Positions 17,146 through 25,326 of a stretch of DNA of 64,000 bases are shown piece after piece (the first letter of the stretch is position 1; each line of letters starts with the position of its first letter). The notes beneath the pieces are model-generated. The model was not told the DNA's origin. It saw only the letters and a program-made list of their open reading frames with translations, and did no database searches. Position numbers and translations under genes: made by a program. This stretch comes from JARYGU01 sp033795365. Its GTDB lineage: Bacteria; Pseudomonadota; Alphaproteobacteria; Rhizobiales; Rhizobiaceae. The DNA lies in assembly GCA_033795365.1 (NCBI GenBank), contig JARYGU010000004.1:62001-126000 (forward strand). Reading direction: 5' to 3'.

Positions 17146-18000
17146 ATGGGCAGGGACACGGCGGGGGCCTGGCTCGGCAAGCGATTTTCAACCGCGGCCG
17201 GAATTGCCGTGGCCCTTTCGATGATGGCGACCGCGGCCTTCGCCGAGACGCTGACGATCGGGGTGACGCCGGGCTCGCTGGCGGATTCGATCGAGGTGGC
17301 GGCCACTGAGGCTCGCAAGCAGGGCGTGGACGTCAAGGCCATCGAGTTCACGGACTGGGCGACGCCCAATGTCGCGCTCAATGCCGGCGATCTCGACATC
17401 AACTATTTCCAGCACCAGGCCTTTCTCGACAACGCGGTCTCGGAGACCGGGTTCAAGCTGAAGAGCGTCGCGGTCGGCCTCCTGCCCAATCTGGGCCTGT
17501 ACTCCTCAAAGTATGACAGCTTCGAGGCATTGCCGCAGGGTGCGCGCGTCGGCGTCGCGAACGATCCGGTCAATCAGGGGCGGGGATTGCAGCTCATCGA
17601 GCGCGCCGGACTGATCAGGCTTGCCGACGGCGTAGGCGCCCGCGGGACGCTCGACGACATCGTGGAGAACGGACGCGATCTGCAGTTCGTCGAAATCGAG
17701 GGGCCGCAGCTCGTGCGGGCGCTCGAGGACGTCGATCTCGCGCAGGGCTATCCGGCGCACTACGTCAATGCCGGCCAACCGGACGTCGCAGGACGGGCGC
17801 TCCTCTATTCGGGCATCGACGACATCCATTTCGCGATCCGCTTCGTCGCACGGGAGGACAATGCGGACGATCCGCTGATCCGGCGCTTCGTCGGGATCTA
17901 CCAGAACTCCGACGCCGTGAAGGCGCAGATCCACAAATCCTTCGCCGACAATCCGAAGCTCTACAGCCTTCCATGGACGCAAGGCGCGTCGGTGAACTGA
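17146..18000 (+). CDS. Met/NLPA-family ABC substrate-binding protein 1
   Basis: 284 residues with a Sec signal peptide ending AFA near residue 31. The mature protein belongs to the MetQ/NlpA family (EFTDWATPNVALNAGDLDINYFQH, a variant of the usual pattern, then NDPVNQGRGLQLIERAG). No lipobox Cys, so it is soluble. GGAGAG lies five bases before the ATG. First gene of a six-gene plus-strand operon (second binding protein, MetN-like ATPase, MetI-like permease, two DszC/SfnB-like flavoenzymes, then an FMN monooxygenase 126 bases later). The AT-rich stretch at 17065-17105 is the likely promoter. With desulfurisation-type enzymes downstream, the cargo may be an organosulfur compound rather than methionine; this is inference. 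Confidence 0.87.
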   Translation: MGRDTAGAWLGKRFSTAAGIAVALSMMATAAFAETLTIGVTPGSLADSIEVAATEARKQGVDVKAIEFTDWATPNVALNAGDLDINYFQHQAFLDNAVSETGFKLKSVAVGLLPNLGLYSSKYDSFEALPQGARVGVANDPVNQGRGLQLIERAGLIRLADGVGARGTLDDIVENGRDLQFVEIEGPQLVRALEDVDLAQGYPAHYVNAGQPDVAGRALLYSGIDDIHFAIRFVAREDNADDPLIRRFVGIYQNSDAVKAQIHKSFADNPKLYSLPWTQGASVN

Positions 18001-18044
18001 CGGGCTTGCGGCGTGCCGGACGGCAAACACAATTGGGGAACGAT

Positions 18045-18842
18045 ATGAAAATAGTTTTTTTAGGTCTTATCGCCGCTATGGCCTTCACTACCGCCGTTCA
18101 TGCCGAAACGGTCAAGGTCGGCGTGGTGCCCGGCGCCTACGCGGATTCGATCGCTGCGCTCATCCCGGAGGCCAAGGAAGCGGGGATCGACATAGAGACG
18201 GTCGAGTTCACGGACTGGACGACGCCGAACGTCGCGCTGGACGCCGGCGACATCGACGTCAACTATTTCCAGCATCGGCCGTTTCTCGACAATGCCATCG
18301 CCGATCGCGGCTACAAGCTGACCGATCTCGGTCCCGGAATTCTTGCGAATATCGGTCTCTATTCGCTGAAGCACAAAAGCTTCGACGAGATCCCCGAGGG
18401 CGGCTCCGTGGCGATTGCCAACGACCCGGTGAACCAGGGCCGGGGGCTGCTGCTGATCGAGAAGGCCGGGCTCATCAAGCTGCGCGAGGGGGTGGGCTTC
18501 ACGGGCACGCTCGACGACATCGTCGAAAACCCGCGAAACCTGCAATTCACCGAAGTCGAAGGACCGCAGCTCGTCCGCGTGACCGCCGACGTCGATCTGG
18601 CGCTCGGCTATCCGCATTTCATCGCCGCGTCTGGCCTGTTCGATCCGGGTTCCGGCCTGATCTATTCGGGCATCGACGATCGCCGCTTCGCCATCGTCTT
18701 CACCGTGCGGGAGGACCGCAAGGACGATCCGCAGCTCAAGCGCCTGGTCGAGCTCTACCAGAATTCCGAGACCGTCCGTAAGACCATAAGCGAGGCGTAC
18801 CACTCCAACGACAAGCTCTATACCCTGTCATGGCTGCATTGA
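18045..18842 (+). CDS. Met/NLPA-family ABC substrate-binding protein 2
   Basis: 265 residues, paralogous to the preceding gene product: both share EFTDW.TPNVALDAGD, NYFQH, NDPVNQGRG and a YSGIDD motif, and they are alike over the whole length. Signal peptide ends VHA near residue 20, no lipobox. GGGGAA precedes the ATG at 18045. The stop overlaps the start of the ATPase gene by 13 bases. Tandem binding proteins served by one ATPase/permease pair suggest two related ligands or different affinity ranges; which applies cannot be read from sequence. Confidence 0.87.
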   Translation: MKIVFLGLIAAMAFTTAVHAETVKVGVVPGAYADSIAALIPEAKEAGIDIETVEFTDWTTPNVALDAGDIDVNYFQHRPFLDNAIADRGYKLTDLGPGILANIGLYSLKHKSFDEIPEGGSVAIANDPVNQGRGLLLIEKAGLIKLREGVGFTGTLDDIVENPRNLQFTEVEGPQLVRVTADVDLALGYPHFIAASGLFDPGSGLIYSGIDDRRFAIVFTVREDRKDDPQLKRLVELYQNSETVRKTISEAYHSNDKLYTLSWLH

Positions 18843-19960
18843 TCGTCGATGCAATCGCCCCGGCGCGGGCCGCGGCTTTCGAGAAAGCGCCGGCCGCAGC
18901 GCCGACAGGCGCGTCCGCCGGGGCCGGTTCCGTCCGGTTCGAGAAGCTCGGCAAGACTTATCACTCCGCCTCCGGCGCGGTGCGGGCGCTGGAGGATATC
19001 GAGCTGAAAATTCCGGCGGGCCGCGTCTATGGCATCATCGGCCGCAGCGGTGCGGGGAAATCCAGCCTGCTGCGCACGATCAACCGGCTCGAAAGCCCGA
19101 CCGCCGGCCGCGTCCTGGTGGACGGGCAGGACATCGGTCGTTTCGACGAGGACGCGCTCGTCGGTCTGCGGCGGCGGATCGGAATGATCTTCCAGCATTT
19201 CAACCTGCTCTCGGCCAAGACGGTGCGCGAGAACGTGGCGCTGCCGCTGGTCGTCGCCGGCGTGCCGAAGAGGCAGATTGCCGAGCGGGTCGATGACGTG
19301 CTTGCGCTCGTCGGGCTCGAGGACAAGCACAACGTCTATCCGTCGCGCCTTTCGGGAGGCCAGAAGCAGAGGGTAGGCATCGCCCGCGCGCTCGTGCACA
19401 GGCCGGAGATCCTGCTGTGCGACGAGGCGACGTCGGCGCTCGATCCGGAGACGACGCTCTCGATCCTCCGGCTTTTGAAGGACATCAACCGCAACCTCGG
19501 GCTGACCATCATCCTCATCACCCACGAGATGAGCGTCATCCGCGAGATATGCGAAAACGTGCTGGTGCTGGAGCAGGGCCGCATCGCCGAGGAGGGGCCG
19601 GTCTGGCAGGTCTTCGGCGCTCCGAAGCACGACGCGACGCGCGCGCTGCTGCAGCCGCTCAACCGCGACATCCCGGAGGACATCGCCGCGCGCCTCCAGT
19701 CCGCGCCGGTCGAAGGCGGGGAAGCCGTGCTGGAGCTGCACTATACGGGCCGGGAAGCCGGGGAACCGGACCTGTCGCGTATTGCCCGTACGCTCGGAAG
19801 CTCGGTGCGGTTGCTTCACGGCTCGATCGACCGCATCCAGGGCCATGCTTACGGCACATTGCTGGTCGCAGCGAGCGGCGTATCGGAACAAGACCTTAAG
19901 GGTCTCGAAAGCCACATCGGCAGCGCAAGGATTCTGGGTCATGTCCCCCGCGATGTATAA
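18830..19960 (+). CDS. MetN-like ABC ATPase with C-terminal NIL domain
   Basis: 376 residues. After an Ala-rich 33-residue leader comes the nucleotide-binding domain: Walker A GRSGAGKSS, Q-loop FQHFNLL, signature LSGGQKQRVGIARAL, Walker B ILLCDEATSALD, H-loop THE. The C-terminal 100 residues (about 275-376) look like the NIL/ACT-like domain through which MetN is inhibited by its substrate, so transport may be subject to trans-inhibition. The ATG at 18830 lies inside the end of the preceding gene. Pairs with the permease at 19941. The unusually long low-complexity N-terminus could mean that the true start is a later in-frame codon. Confidence 0.9.
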   Translation: MAALIVDAIAPARAAAFEKAPAAAPTGASAGAGSVRFEKLGKTYHSASGAVRALEDIELKIPAGRVYGIIGRSGAGKSSLLRTINRLESPTAGRVLVDGQDIGRFDEDALVGLRRRIGMIFQHFNLLSAKTVRENVALPLVVAGVPKRQIAERVDDVLALVGLEDKHNVYPSRLSGGQKQRVGIARALVHRPEILLCDEATSALDPETTLSILRLLKDINRNLGLTIILITHEMSVIREICENVLVLEQGRIAEEGPVWQVFGAPKHDATRALLQPLNRDIPEDIAARLQSAPVEGGEAVLELHYTGREAGEPDLSRIARTLGSSVRLLHGSIDRIQGHAYGTLLVAASGVSEQDLKGLESHIGSARILGHVPRDV

Positions 19961-20594
19961 CCGCCTCTGGCTGGCTTTCCTCGACACGGTGCAGATGGTC
20001 GGTATCTCGGCGCTGATCGCCCTGGCGATCGGCGTTCCGATTGCCGTTTTCCTCGTGGTCTCGGCGCCCGGCGGCTTCTTCGAGGCGCCGCGCCTCAATC
20101 GCGTTGCCGCCGCCGTGGTGAACGGCTTTCGCGCCACGCCCTTCATCGTACTTCTGGTGGCGCTGCTGCCGCTCACCCGCTTCCTGACCGGCACGACGAT
20201 CGGCGTATGGGCCGCCATCGTGCCGCTCTCCATCAGCGCGACGCCGTTCTTCGCCCGCATCGCGGAGGTGAGCCTGCGCGAGGTCGACAAGGGGCTGATC
20301 GAGGCGGCGCAGGCGATGGGCTGCCGCAAGTGGCATATCGTGCGTCACGTGCTCCTGCCCGAGGCGCTTCCCGGCATCGTCGGCGGCTTCACGATCACCG
20401 TCGTCACCATGATCGGCGCCTCGGCCATGGCGGGCGCGGTCGGCGCCGGCGGGCTCGGCGACATGGCGATCCGCTACGGCTACCAGCGCTTCGACACCAC
20501 GGTCATGATTGCCGTCATCGTCGTGCTGATCGCCATGGTCACCGCGGTGCAGGTCGCGGGCGACTACACGGTGCGCCGCCTGCGAAACCGCTGA
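19941..20594 (+). CDS. MetI-like ABC permease
   Basis: 217 residues with five to six transmembrane helices and the permease EAA-type loop (EVDKGLIEAAQAMGCRKW). Matches MetI in size and in the GAVGAGGLGDMAIRYGYQRF stretch. It starts 20 bases inside the end of the ATPase gene (ATG 19941) or at a second ATG (19953); neither has a clear ribosome site, so coupling to ATPase translation is likely. Forms the membrane channel for the two binding proteins upstream. Confidence 0.9.
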   Translation: MSPAMYNRLWLAFLDTVQMVGISALIALAIGVPIAVFLVVSAPGGFFEAPRLNRVAAAVVNGFRATPFIVLLVALLPLTRFLTGTTIGVWAAIVPLSISATPFFARIAEVSLREVDKGLIEAAQAMGCRKWHIVRHVLLPEALPGIVGGFTITVVTMIGASAMAGAVGAGGLGDMAIRYGYQRFDTTVMIAVIVVLIAMVTAVQVAGDYTVRRLRNR

Positions 20595-20617
20595 GCGAAT
20601 TGGAACGGACAGGACAG

Positions 20618-21865
20618 ATGAGCGAACCCAGCAATGCGGACAGAAACGGCTTCGAAGATATGCGGCGGCCTGCGCCGGCAACTGCCGCGCGCCGTATCAC
20701 GACGGACGCCGAGGCGATCGAAGCGGCGACGGCGCTTGCGGCAAGGCTTTCCGCCGGAGCTGCGCGGCGCGATAGGGAAAGGCTGCTGCCGTGGGACGAG
20801 ATCGAGGCCTACAGCGCAAGCGGGCTCGGCGCGATCACGGTGCCGAAGGAGTTCGGCGGTCCCGAACTCTCCTTGGTGACGCTGGTGCGCATGTTCGAGA
20901 TCCTTTGCGCCGCCGATCCGTCGGCCGGTCAGATCCCGCAGAACCATTTCGGCGTGCTGGCCCTTCTGCGAGATCTCGGGTCGCCCGAACAGAAGCAGCG
21001 TTTCTACGCGGATATCCTGAAAGGCGAGAGGATCGGCAATGCCGGCCCCGAACGCGGCCGCAACATGATCAGCCATGTCACGACGCGCATCACCGCGACG
21101 GCCGATGGGCTGCGCCTGACCGGCCGTCGCTTCTATTCGACGGGAGCACTCTTCGCCCATTGGATACCGACGCGGGCGATCGACGACGAGGGCCGCGCGG
21201 TTCAGGTATGGGCCCGCTTCGACGCGCCGGGCGTCAAGGTCATCGACGACTGGTCCTCCTTCGGGCAGCGCACGACCGCCAGCGGAACGGTGGAATTCGA
21301 GGACGTGCCGGTCGGGCCCGGCGATGTGCTCCCGGTGTGGCGGGCGGCCGACAGGCCGGGTCTCTGGGGGCCGATCTCGCAGATCGTCCAGGCGGCCATC
21401 GACGCCGGCATCGCGCGTGCTGCGATCGACGACGCGATCGGCTTCGTCAGGGACCGAGCCCGGCCGTGGATGGATTCCGGCCTCGACAGGGCGTCCGACG
21501 ACCCGACCATCATTCACGAGGTGGGACATCTGGAAACCGAATTCCAGGCCGCCCAGGCGCTGCTCCATCACGCGGCGGCCCTGCTCGACGAGCTGAGCGC
21601 AGTTCCGGTGACGGCGGAATCGAGCGCGCGGGCCTCGGTGGCCGTGGCCGAGGCGAAAATCCTGACCACGGAAATCGCGCTCGAGGCGAGCGAGAAACTG
21701 TTCGACCTCGCGGGATCGAGCGCCACACGCGCCGCCCACGGGCTCGACCGGCACTGGCGCAACGCACGCGTCCATACGCTGCACGATCCGGTGCGCTGGA
21801 AATACCACCTCATCGGCAGCTATCATCTCAACGGCGCCTATCCGGCACGCCACCAATGGAACTGA
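20618..21865 (+). CDS. SfnB/DszC-like flavin-dependent oxidoreductase 1
   Basis: 415 residues of the acyl-CoA-dehydrogenase fold in the SfnB/dibenzothiophene-monooxygenase branch. N-terminal helical domain with LPWDEIEAYSASGLGAITVP, central beta domain (FYSTGALFAHWIP, DDWSSFGQRTTASG), C-terminal helical bundle with HWRNARVHTLHDPVRWK. Such enzymes use reduced FMN from a separate reductase to oxygenate sulfur or related compounds. The ATG at 20618 lies 23 bases after the permease stop. About half of the residues look shared with the next gene, so the pair is a tandem duplication. No flavin reductase is encoded nearby. Confidence 0.85.
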   Translation: MSEPSNADRNGFEDMRRPAPATAARRITTDAEAIEAATALAARLSAGAARRDRERLLPWDEIEAYSASGLGAITVPKEFGGPELSLVTLVRMFEILCAADPSAGQIPQNHFGVLALLRDLGSPEQKQRFYADILKGERIGNAGPERGRNMISHVTTRITATADGLRLTGRRFYSTGALFAHWIPTRAIDDEGRAVQVWARFDAPGVKVIDDWSSFGQRTTASGTVEFEDVPVGPGDVLPVWRAADRPGLWGPISQIVQAAIDAGIARAAIDDAIGFVRDRARPWMDSGLDRASDDPTIIHEVGHLETEFQAAQALLHHAAALLDELSAVPVTAESSARASVAVAEAKILTTEIALEASEKLFDLAGSSATRAAHGLDRHWRNARVHTLHDPVRWKYHLIGSYHLNGAYPARHQWN

Positions 21866-21884
21866 AACGGACCGAGTGACCGGC

Positions 21885-23123
21885 ATGATCTCAGGCGCCT
21901 TCCCGACTTCCCGGAAAACGATGGCCGAGCCCGCGCGGCCGACGCTGATCGAAAGCGATGCGCAAGCGCTCGAAGCGGCGCGGAGTCTGGCCGCCGATTT
22001 CACCCGCGACGCCAGCAGACGCGATGCCGAAAGGCTCCTGCCGTGGAACGAACTTGAGCGCTACGGCGCCAGCGGCCTCTGGGGCGCCACGGTGCCGCGC
22101 GCCTATGGCGGGGCGGAAATCTCCACAGTCACGCTTGCGCGCGTCATCGCCACCATCGCCGCCGCCGACGGGTCGCTGGCGCAAATCCCGCAGAACCATT
22201 TCTATGCGCTCGAAGTGCTGCGGGTCGGCGGCTCGCAGGAGCAGAAGCGTTTCTTCTTCGACCGGGTGCTCGCCGGCGACCGGCTCGGCAATGCGCTGGC
22301 GGAGATCGGGCAGCGCGACTTCACGCGGCGCACCCGGCTGGTGCGCGATCCGGCCGGCTGGTATGTGGAAGGCCAGAAATTCTACTGTACCGGCGCGATC
22401 TACGCGCAGTGGATACCGACGCTGGTCGTGGCGGACGAGGAGGCGGGAGAGACGGCGAGCTATCTCGCATTTGTCCCGCGCAGCGCCGAAGGCGTGACGG
22501 TCATCGACGATTGGGACGGCTTCGGCCAGCGGGTGACGGGAAGCGGATCGGTCCGCTTCGAGCGCGTGCGCGTCGAGCCGGAATGGGTGGTTCCCTTCAA
22601 GGCATCCTTCGACCGTCCGACGACGATCGGCCCGCACGCGCAGATCATGCATGCGGCGATCGATCTCGGCATCGGTTTCGGCGCCTTCGAGGAGACGCTG
22701 CGCTTCGTGCGGGAGCGCTCCCGTCCCTGGCTGGACTCGGGCGTCGAGAAGGCCTGCGAAGATCCCCTGACGCTGCATCAGGTGGGCCATGTGCGGCTGC
22801 GGCTGCGTGCGGCGGAAGCGCTGGTCGAGCGCGCGGCAGGCTTCGTGGACGCTGCCCAGCGCGCGCCGGACGAAGACAGCGTGGCGCGCGCCTCGATCGC
22901 GGTGGCGCAGGCGCGCATCCTGACCACCAAGGCAGGCCTGCTTGCGGCCGAAAAGCTGTTCGAGCTCTCCGGAACCTCCGCCACGCAATCGGAGGACAAT
23001 CTCGACCGCTACTGGCGCAATGTCCGCACGCACACGCTTCACGATCCGGTTCGCTGGAAATACCAGGCGGTCGGCAATTTTCACCTCAACGGCAAACGCC
23101 CGCCCCGTCATGGCGCGATCTAA
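21885..23123 (+). CDS. SfnB/DszC-like flavin-dependent oxidoreductase 2
   Basis: 412 residues from the ATG at 21885; GTG at 21876 and ATG at 21921 are alternatives, all with weak ribosome sites. Same architecture as the preceding gene: LPWNELERYGASGLWGATVP, FYCTGAIYAQWIP, DDWDGFGQRVTGSG, YWRNVRTHTLHDPVRWK. Probably a second FMNH2-dependent monooxygenase or the other half of a heteromeric enzyme. In sulfur-scavenging operons, genes of this family sit with an NtaA/DszA-type monooxygenase, as here at 23249. Substrate unknown. Confidence 0.85.
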   Translation: MISGAFPTSRKTMAEPARPTLIESDAQALEAARSLAADFTRDASRRDAERLLPWNELERYGASGLWGATVPRAYGGAEISTVTLARVIATIAAADGSLAQIPQNHFYALEVLRVGGSQEQKRFFFDRVLAGDRLGNALAEIGQRDFTRRTRLVRDPAGWYVEGQKFYCTGAIYAQWIPTLVVADEEAGETASYLAFVPRSAEGVTVIDDWDGFGQRVTGSGSVRFERVRVEPEWVVPFKASFDRPTTIGPHAQIMHAAIDLGIGFGAFEETLRFVRERSRPWLDSGVEKACEDPLTLHQVGHVRLRLRAAEALVERAAGFVDAAQRAPDEDSVARASIAVAQARILTTKAGLLAAEKLFELSGTSATQSEDNLDRYWRNVRTHTLHDPVRWKYQAVGNFHLNGKRPPRHGAI

Positions 23124-23189
23124 AGCAATTCCAGGAAAAGTGCAGTGCGGTTTTCCGTCCGGGATTGCGTAAAAAGCAAAGAGATAGAG
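23124..23189. repeat. Rhizobial-type palindromic intergenic repeat
   Basis: Imperfect palindrome (GCAATTCC-AGGAAAA ... TTTTCC-GTCC-GGGATTGC, 23125-23168) followed by AAAGAGATAGAGC. From memory this pattern recurs in many Rhizobiaceae intergenic regions. It can fold as a hairpin after the second flavoenzyme and could set different mRNA levels for the FMN monooxygenase. Confidence 0.55.
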
Positions 23190-23248
23190 CCCTATGACCG
23201 GAGAAAACGAACGCTCTAGGTCATGAGCCTAGGAGACACCAGTCAGCG

Positions 23249-24607
23249 ATGAAAAAACAGATCCTCCTCAATGCGTTCAACATGAACAGCGTGGGCCATA
23301 TAAACCACGGTCTCTGGGCGCATCCGCGCGACCGGTCCGTTGAATACAAGCGGCTCGACTACTGGACATCGCTGGCGGCGACGCTGGAGCGCGGATTTTT
23401 CGACGGCATCTTCATCGCCGATATCATCGGCGTCTACGACGTCTATCAGGGGTCGGTCGACCTGACGCTCAAGGAATCCATCCAGCTTCCGGTCAACGAT
23501 CCGCTGCTGCTGGTGTCGGCGATGGCGGCGGTCACGCGCAATCTCGGCTTCGGCATCACCGTCAACGCGAATGCCGAGCCGCCATACACCTTCGCGCGGC
23601 GCATCTCCACGCTGGACCACCTGACGGCAGGCCGCATCGGCTGGAACATCGTGACCGGATATCTCGACAGCGCGGCGCGCGCCGTCGGGCAGGACGGGCT
23701 GACGGCCCATGACACGCGCTACGACCGGGCGGAGGATTGCCTGGAGGTTCTCTACAAGCTCTGGGAAGGCAGCTGGGACGACGATGCGGTCCGCGCGGAC
23801 CGGGCGGCGCGCATCTACGCCGATCCCGCCAAGGTGAGGCCGATCCGCCATGAAGGCCCCTTCTACCGCGTCGAGGGCTATCACCTGTCCGAGCCATCGG
23901 TGCAGCGCACGCCTGTTCTCTACCAGGCTGGCACCTCGGGCAGGGGACGCCGGTTTGCCGCGCGCCACGCCGAATGCATCTTCATGGGCGCCACCGACAA
24001 GCAGGCGGCGCGCGCCATGTCGCGCACCCTGCGGGAGGAAGCCGTGGCTGCCGGACGCAGGCCCGAAGACATCAGGATCTTCATCGGCATATCCGTCATC
24101 CCCGGCCGCACCGAGGAGGAGGCGCGGGACAAGCACCGGGACTATCTCACCCATGCAAGCCCGGAGGCGGGGCTTGCGCATTTCGCGGCAAGCACCGGCA
24201 TCGATTTTTCGAGATACGGCCTCGACGATCCGATCGAATACGGACCCTCGAACGCTATCCAGTCGGCCACCGAACTCGCGAAGAAGAAGCGCTGGACGAA
24301 GCGGCAGCTGCTCGACGAGCTCGCTCTCGGCGGGCGCTATCCGCTGATCGTCGGCACCCCGGCGGCCATCGCCGACGAACTGGAAAGCTGGATCGACGAG
24401 GGCGAGATCGACGGGTTCAACCTGGCGCGCACCGTAACGCCCGAATGCTACGAGGACTTCGTGGAGCTCGTCGTGCCGGTCCTCCAGGAGCGCGGCCGAT
24501 ACAAGACGGCCTACGGAGGAACGAGCCTGCGCGACCGCCTCTTCGACTCCGGCGACCACCTGCCGGACAATCATCCCGGCGCGAGCTTCCGGAGCGCATC
24601 GAGCTGA
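23249..24607 (+). CDS. FMN-dependent monooxygenase, NtaA/SnaA/DszA family
   Basis: 452-residue bacterial-luciferase-like TIM barrel. Family motifs: NAFNMNSVGHINHGLWAHP, GFFDGIFIADIIG, YTFARRISTLDHLT, GRIGWNIVTGYLDSAARA, PVLYQAGTSGRG. Members cleave C-S or C-N bonds of sulfones, NTA or EDTA with FMNH2 and O2. Start ATG at 23249; the nearest AGGAGA is 17-18 bases upstream, so translation may be weak. It ends the transporter/flavoenzyme operon, after the 125-base gap holding the repeat. It is a paralogue of the enzyme at 42586, which opens the second monooxygenase-transporter operon. Confidence 0.9.
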   Translation: MKKQILLNAFNMNSVGHINHGLWAHPRDRSVEYKRLDYWTSLAATLERGFFDGIFIADIIGVYDVYQGSVDLTLKESIQLPVNDPLLLVSAMAAVTRNLGFGITVNANAEPPYTFARRISTLDHLTAGRIGWNIVTGYLDSAARAVGQDGLTAHDTRYDRAEDCLEVLYKLWEGSWDDDAVRADRAARIYADPAKVRPIRHEGPFYRVEGYHLSEPSVQRTPVLYQAGTSGRGRRFAARHAECIFMGATDKQAARAMSRTLREEAVAAGRRPEDIRIFIGISVIPGRTEEEARDKHRDYLTHASPEAGLAHFAASTGIDFSRYGLDDPIEYGPSNAIQSATELAKKKRWTKRQLLDELALGGRYPLIVGTPAAIADELESWIDEGEIDGFNLARTVTPECYEDFVELVVPVLQERGRYKTAYGGTSLRDRLFDSGDHLPDNHPGASFRSASS

Positions 24608-24680
24608 GAAGACCCGCGCTCTGCTTCTGCGCATTCAAGGAAAGGGTGGATCCTTTTCCGCAGGAGCAGGTCCGCCAGCG

Positions 24681-25082
24681 TCAGTGCACTTGAGGAAGAG
24701 CCGCCTTGCAGGCTTCCTCGCAGCTGCGGCATGCCTCTGCGCAGACGCGGCAATGCTCGTGCATTCCGGCATGCTTCTGGCACTCTTCGCCGCAAATGCG
24801 GCATGCTTCGGCGCAGGCGCCGATCGCCGCACGAAGAACGTCGATATTGCTTCCGGTCCTGCGTGACGCCATCGCGCCGGTAGCCAGGCATATATCCGCG
24901 CAGTCGAGATTCCGCCTGATGCATTGCGTCAGGTCTTTCACCGTCTCTTCGCCGAGACAGGCGTCGGCGCAGCTCGTGCAGGTCTGTGCACAGGAATAGC
25001 ATTCCTCGATGCAGCGAAGCAGCGCGTCCGCGGTATCGCCGTGCACATGCGGATGGGTGGAGATCATTTCCCGGACATGCAT
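24681..25082 (-). CDS. Cytosolic copper-storage protein, Csp3-like four-helix bundle
   Basis: 133 residues with 18 cysteines, nearly all in CxxxC or CxxC spacing along predicted helices (CIEECYSCAQTC, CADIC, CAEACRICGEEC, CRVCAEACRSCEEAC). This is the pattern of Csp proteins (DUF326), whose four-helix bundle binds many Cu(I) ions in its core; 18 Cys also matches, as I recall, Csp3 of Methylosinus. No signal peptide, so it should be cytosolic. The His-rich N-terminus (THPHVHGD) may help copper entry. GGAGGA lies before the ATG. It is on the opposite strand to the monooxygenase gene that ends at 24607 and is transcribed separately from the peptide-transport operon. Confidence 0.88.
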   Translation of the reverse strand: MHVREMISTHPHVHGDTADALLRCIEECYSCAQTCTSCADACLGEETVKDLTQCIRRNLDCADICLATGAMASRRTGSNIDVLRAAIGACAEACRICGEECQKHAGMHEHCRVCAEACRSCEEACKAALPQVH

Positions 25083-25279
25083 CGCATTTCCTCCATGGTT
25101 GCCGTTTCGGGGAAGGAGCCTTTGCTCAGGGCCGGAACAACCGCAGCCGCCAAGAGTTCCATTCTTCCTCTTCCGTTTGGAAATTGCATTTCCGCTCAGC
25201 GCACCTTCGCGCCGTGATCGACGCGGGGATCACTCATGCCCGGCCGGATAAAGAACCTGGAGATAACCGATCGGGACAT

Positions 25280-25307
25280 CCACCCGGCGGCAGAGGGCGC
25301 CGGGTGG
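25280..25307. terminator. Hairpin after the peptide-transport operon
   Basis: Perfect 10-base inverted repeat CCACCCGGCG/CGCCGGGTGG with an 8-base loop, 20 bases beyond the stop of the dipeptide-binding-protein gene on the minus strand. It has no U tract. Confidence 0.5.
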
Positions 25308-25326
25308 AAATCTCGCCTGCAACGGC

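Noticed and set aside
24638..24664. Possible terminator between the FMN monooxygenase and csp genes
   Set aside because: GGAAAGG/CCTTTTCC pairs only with a bulge and has no U tract; too weak to call.
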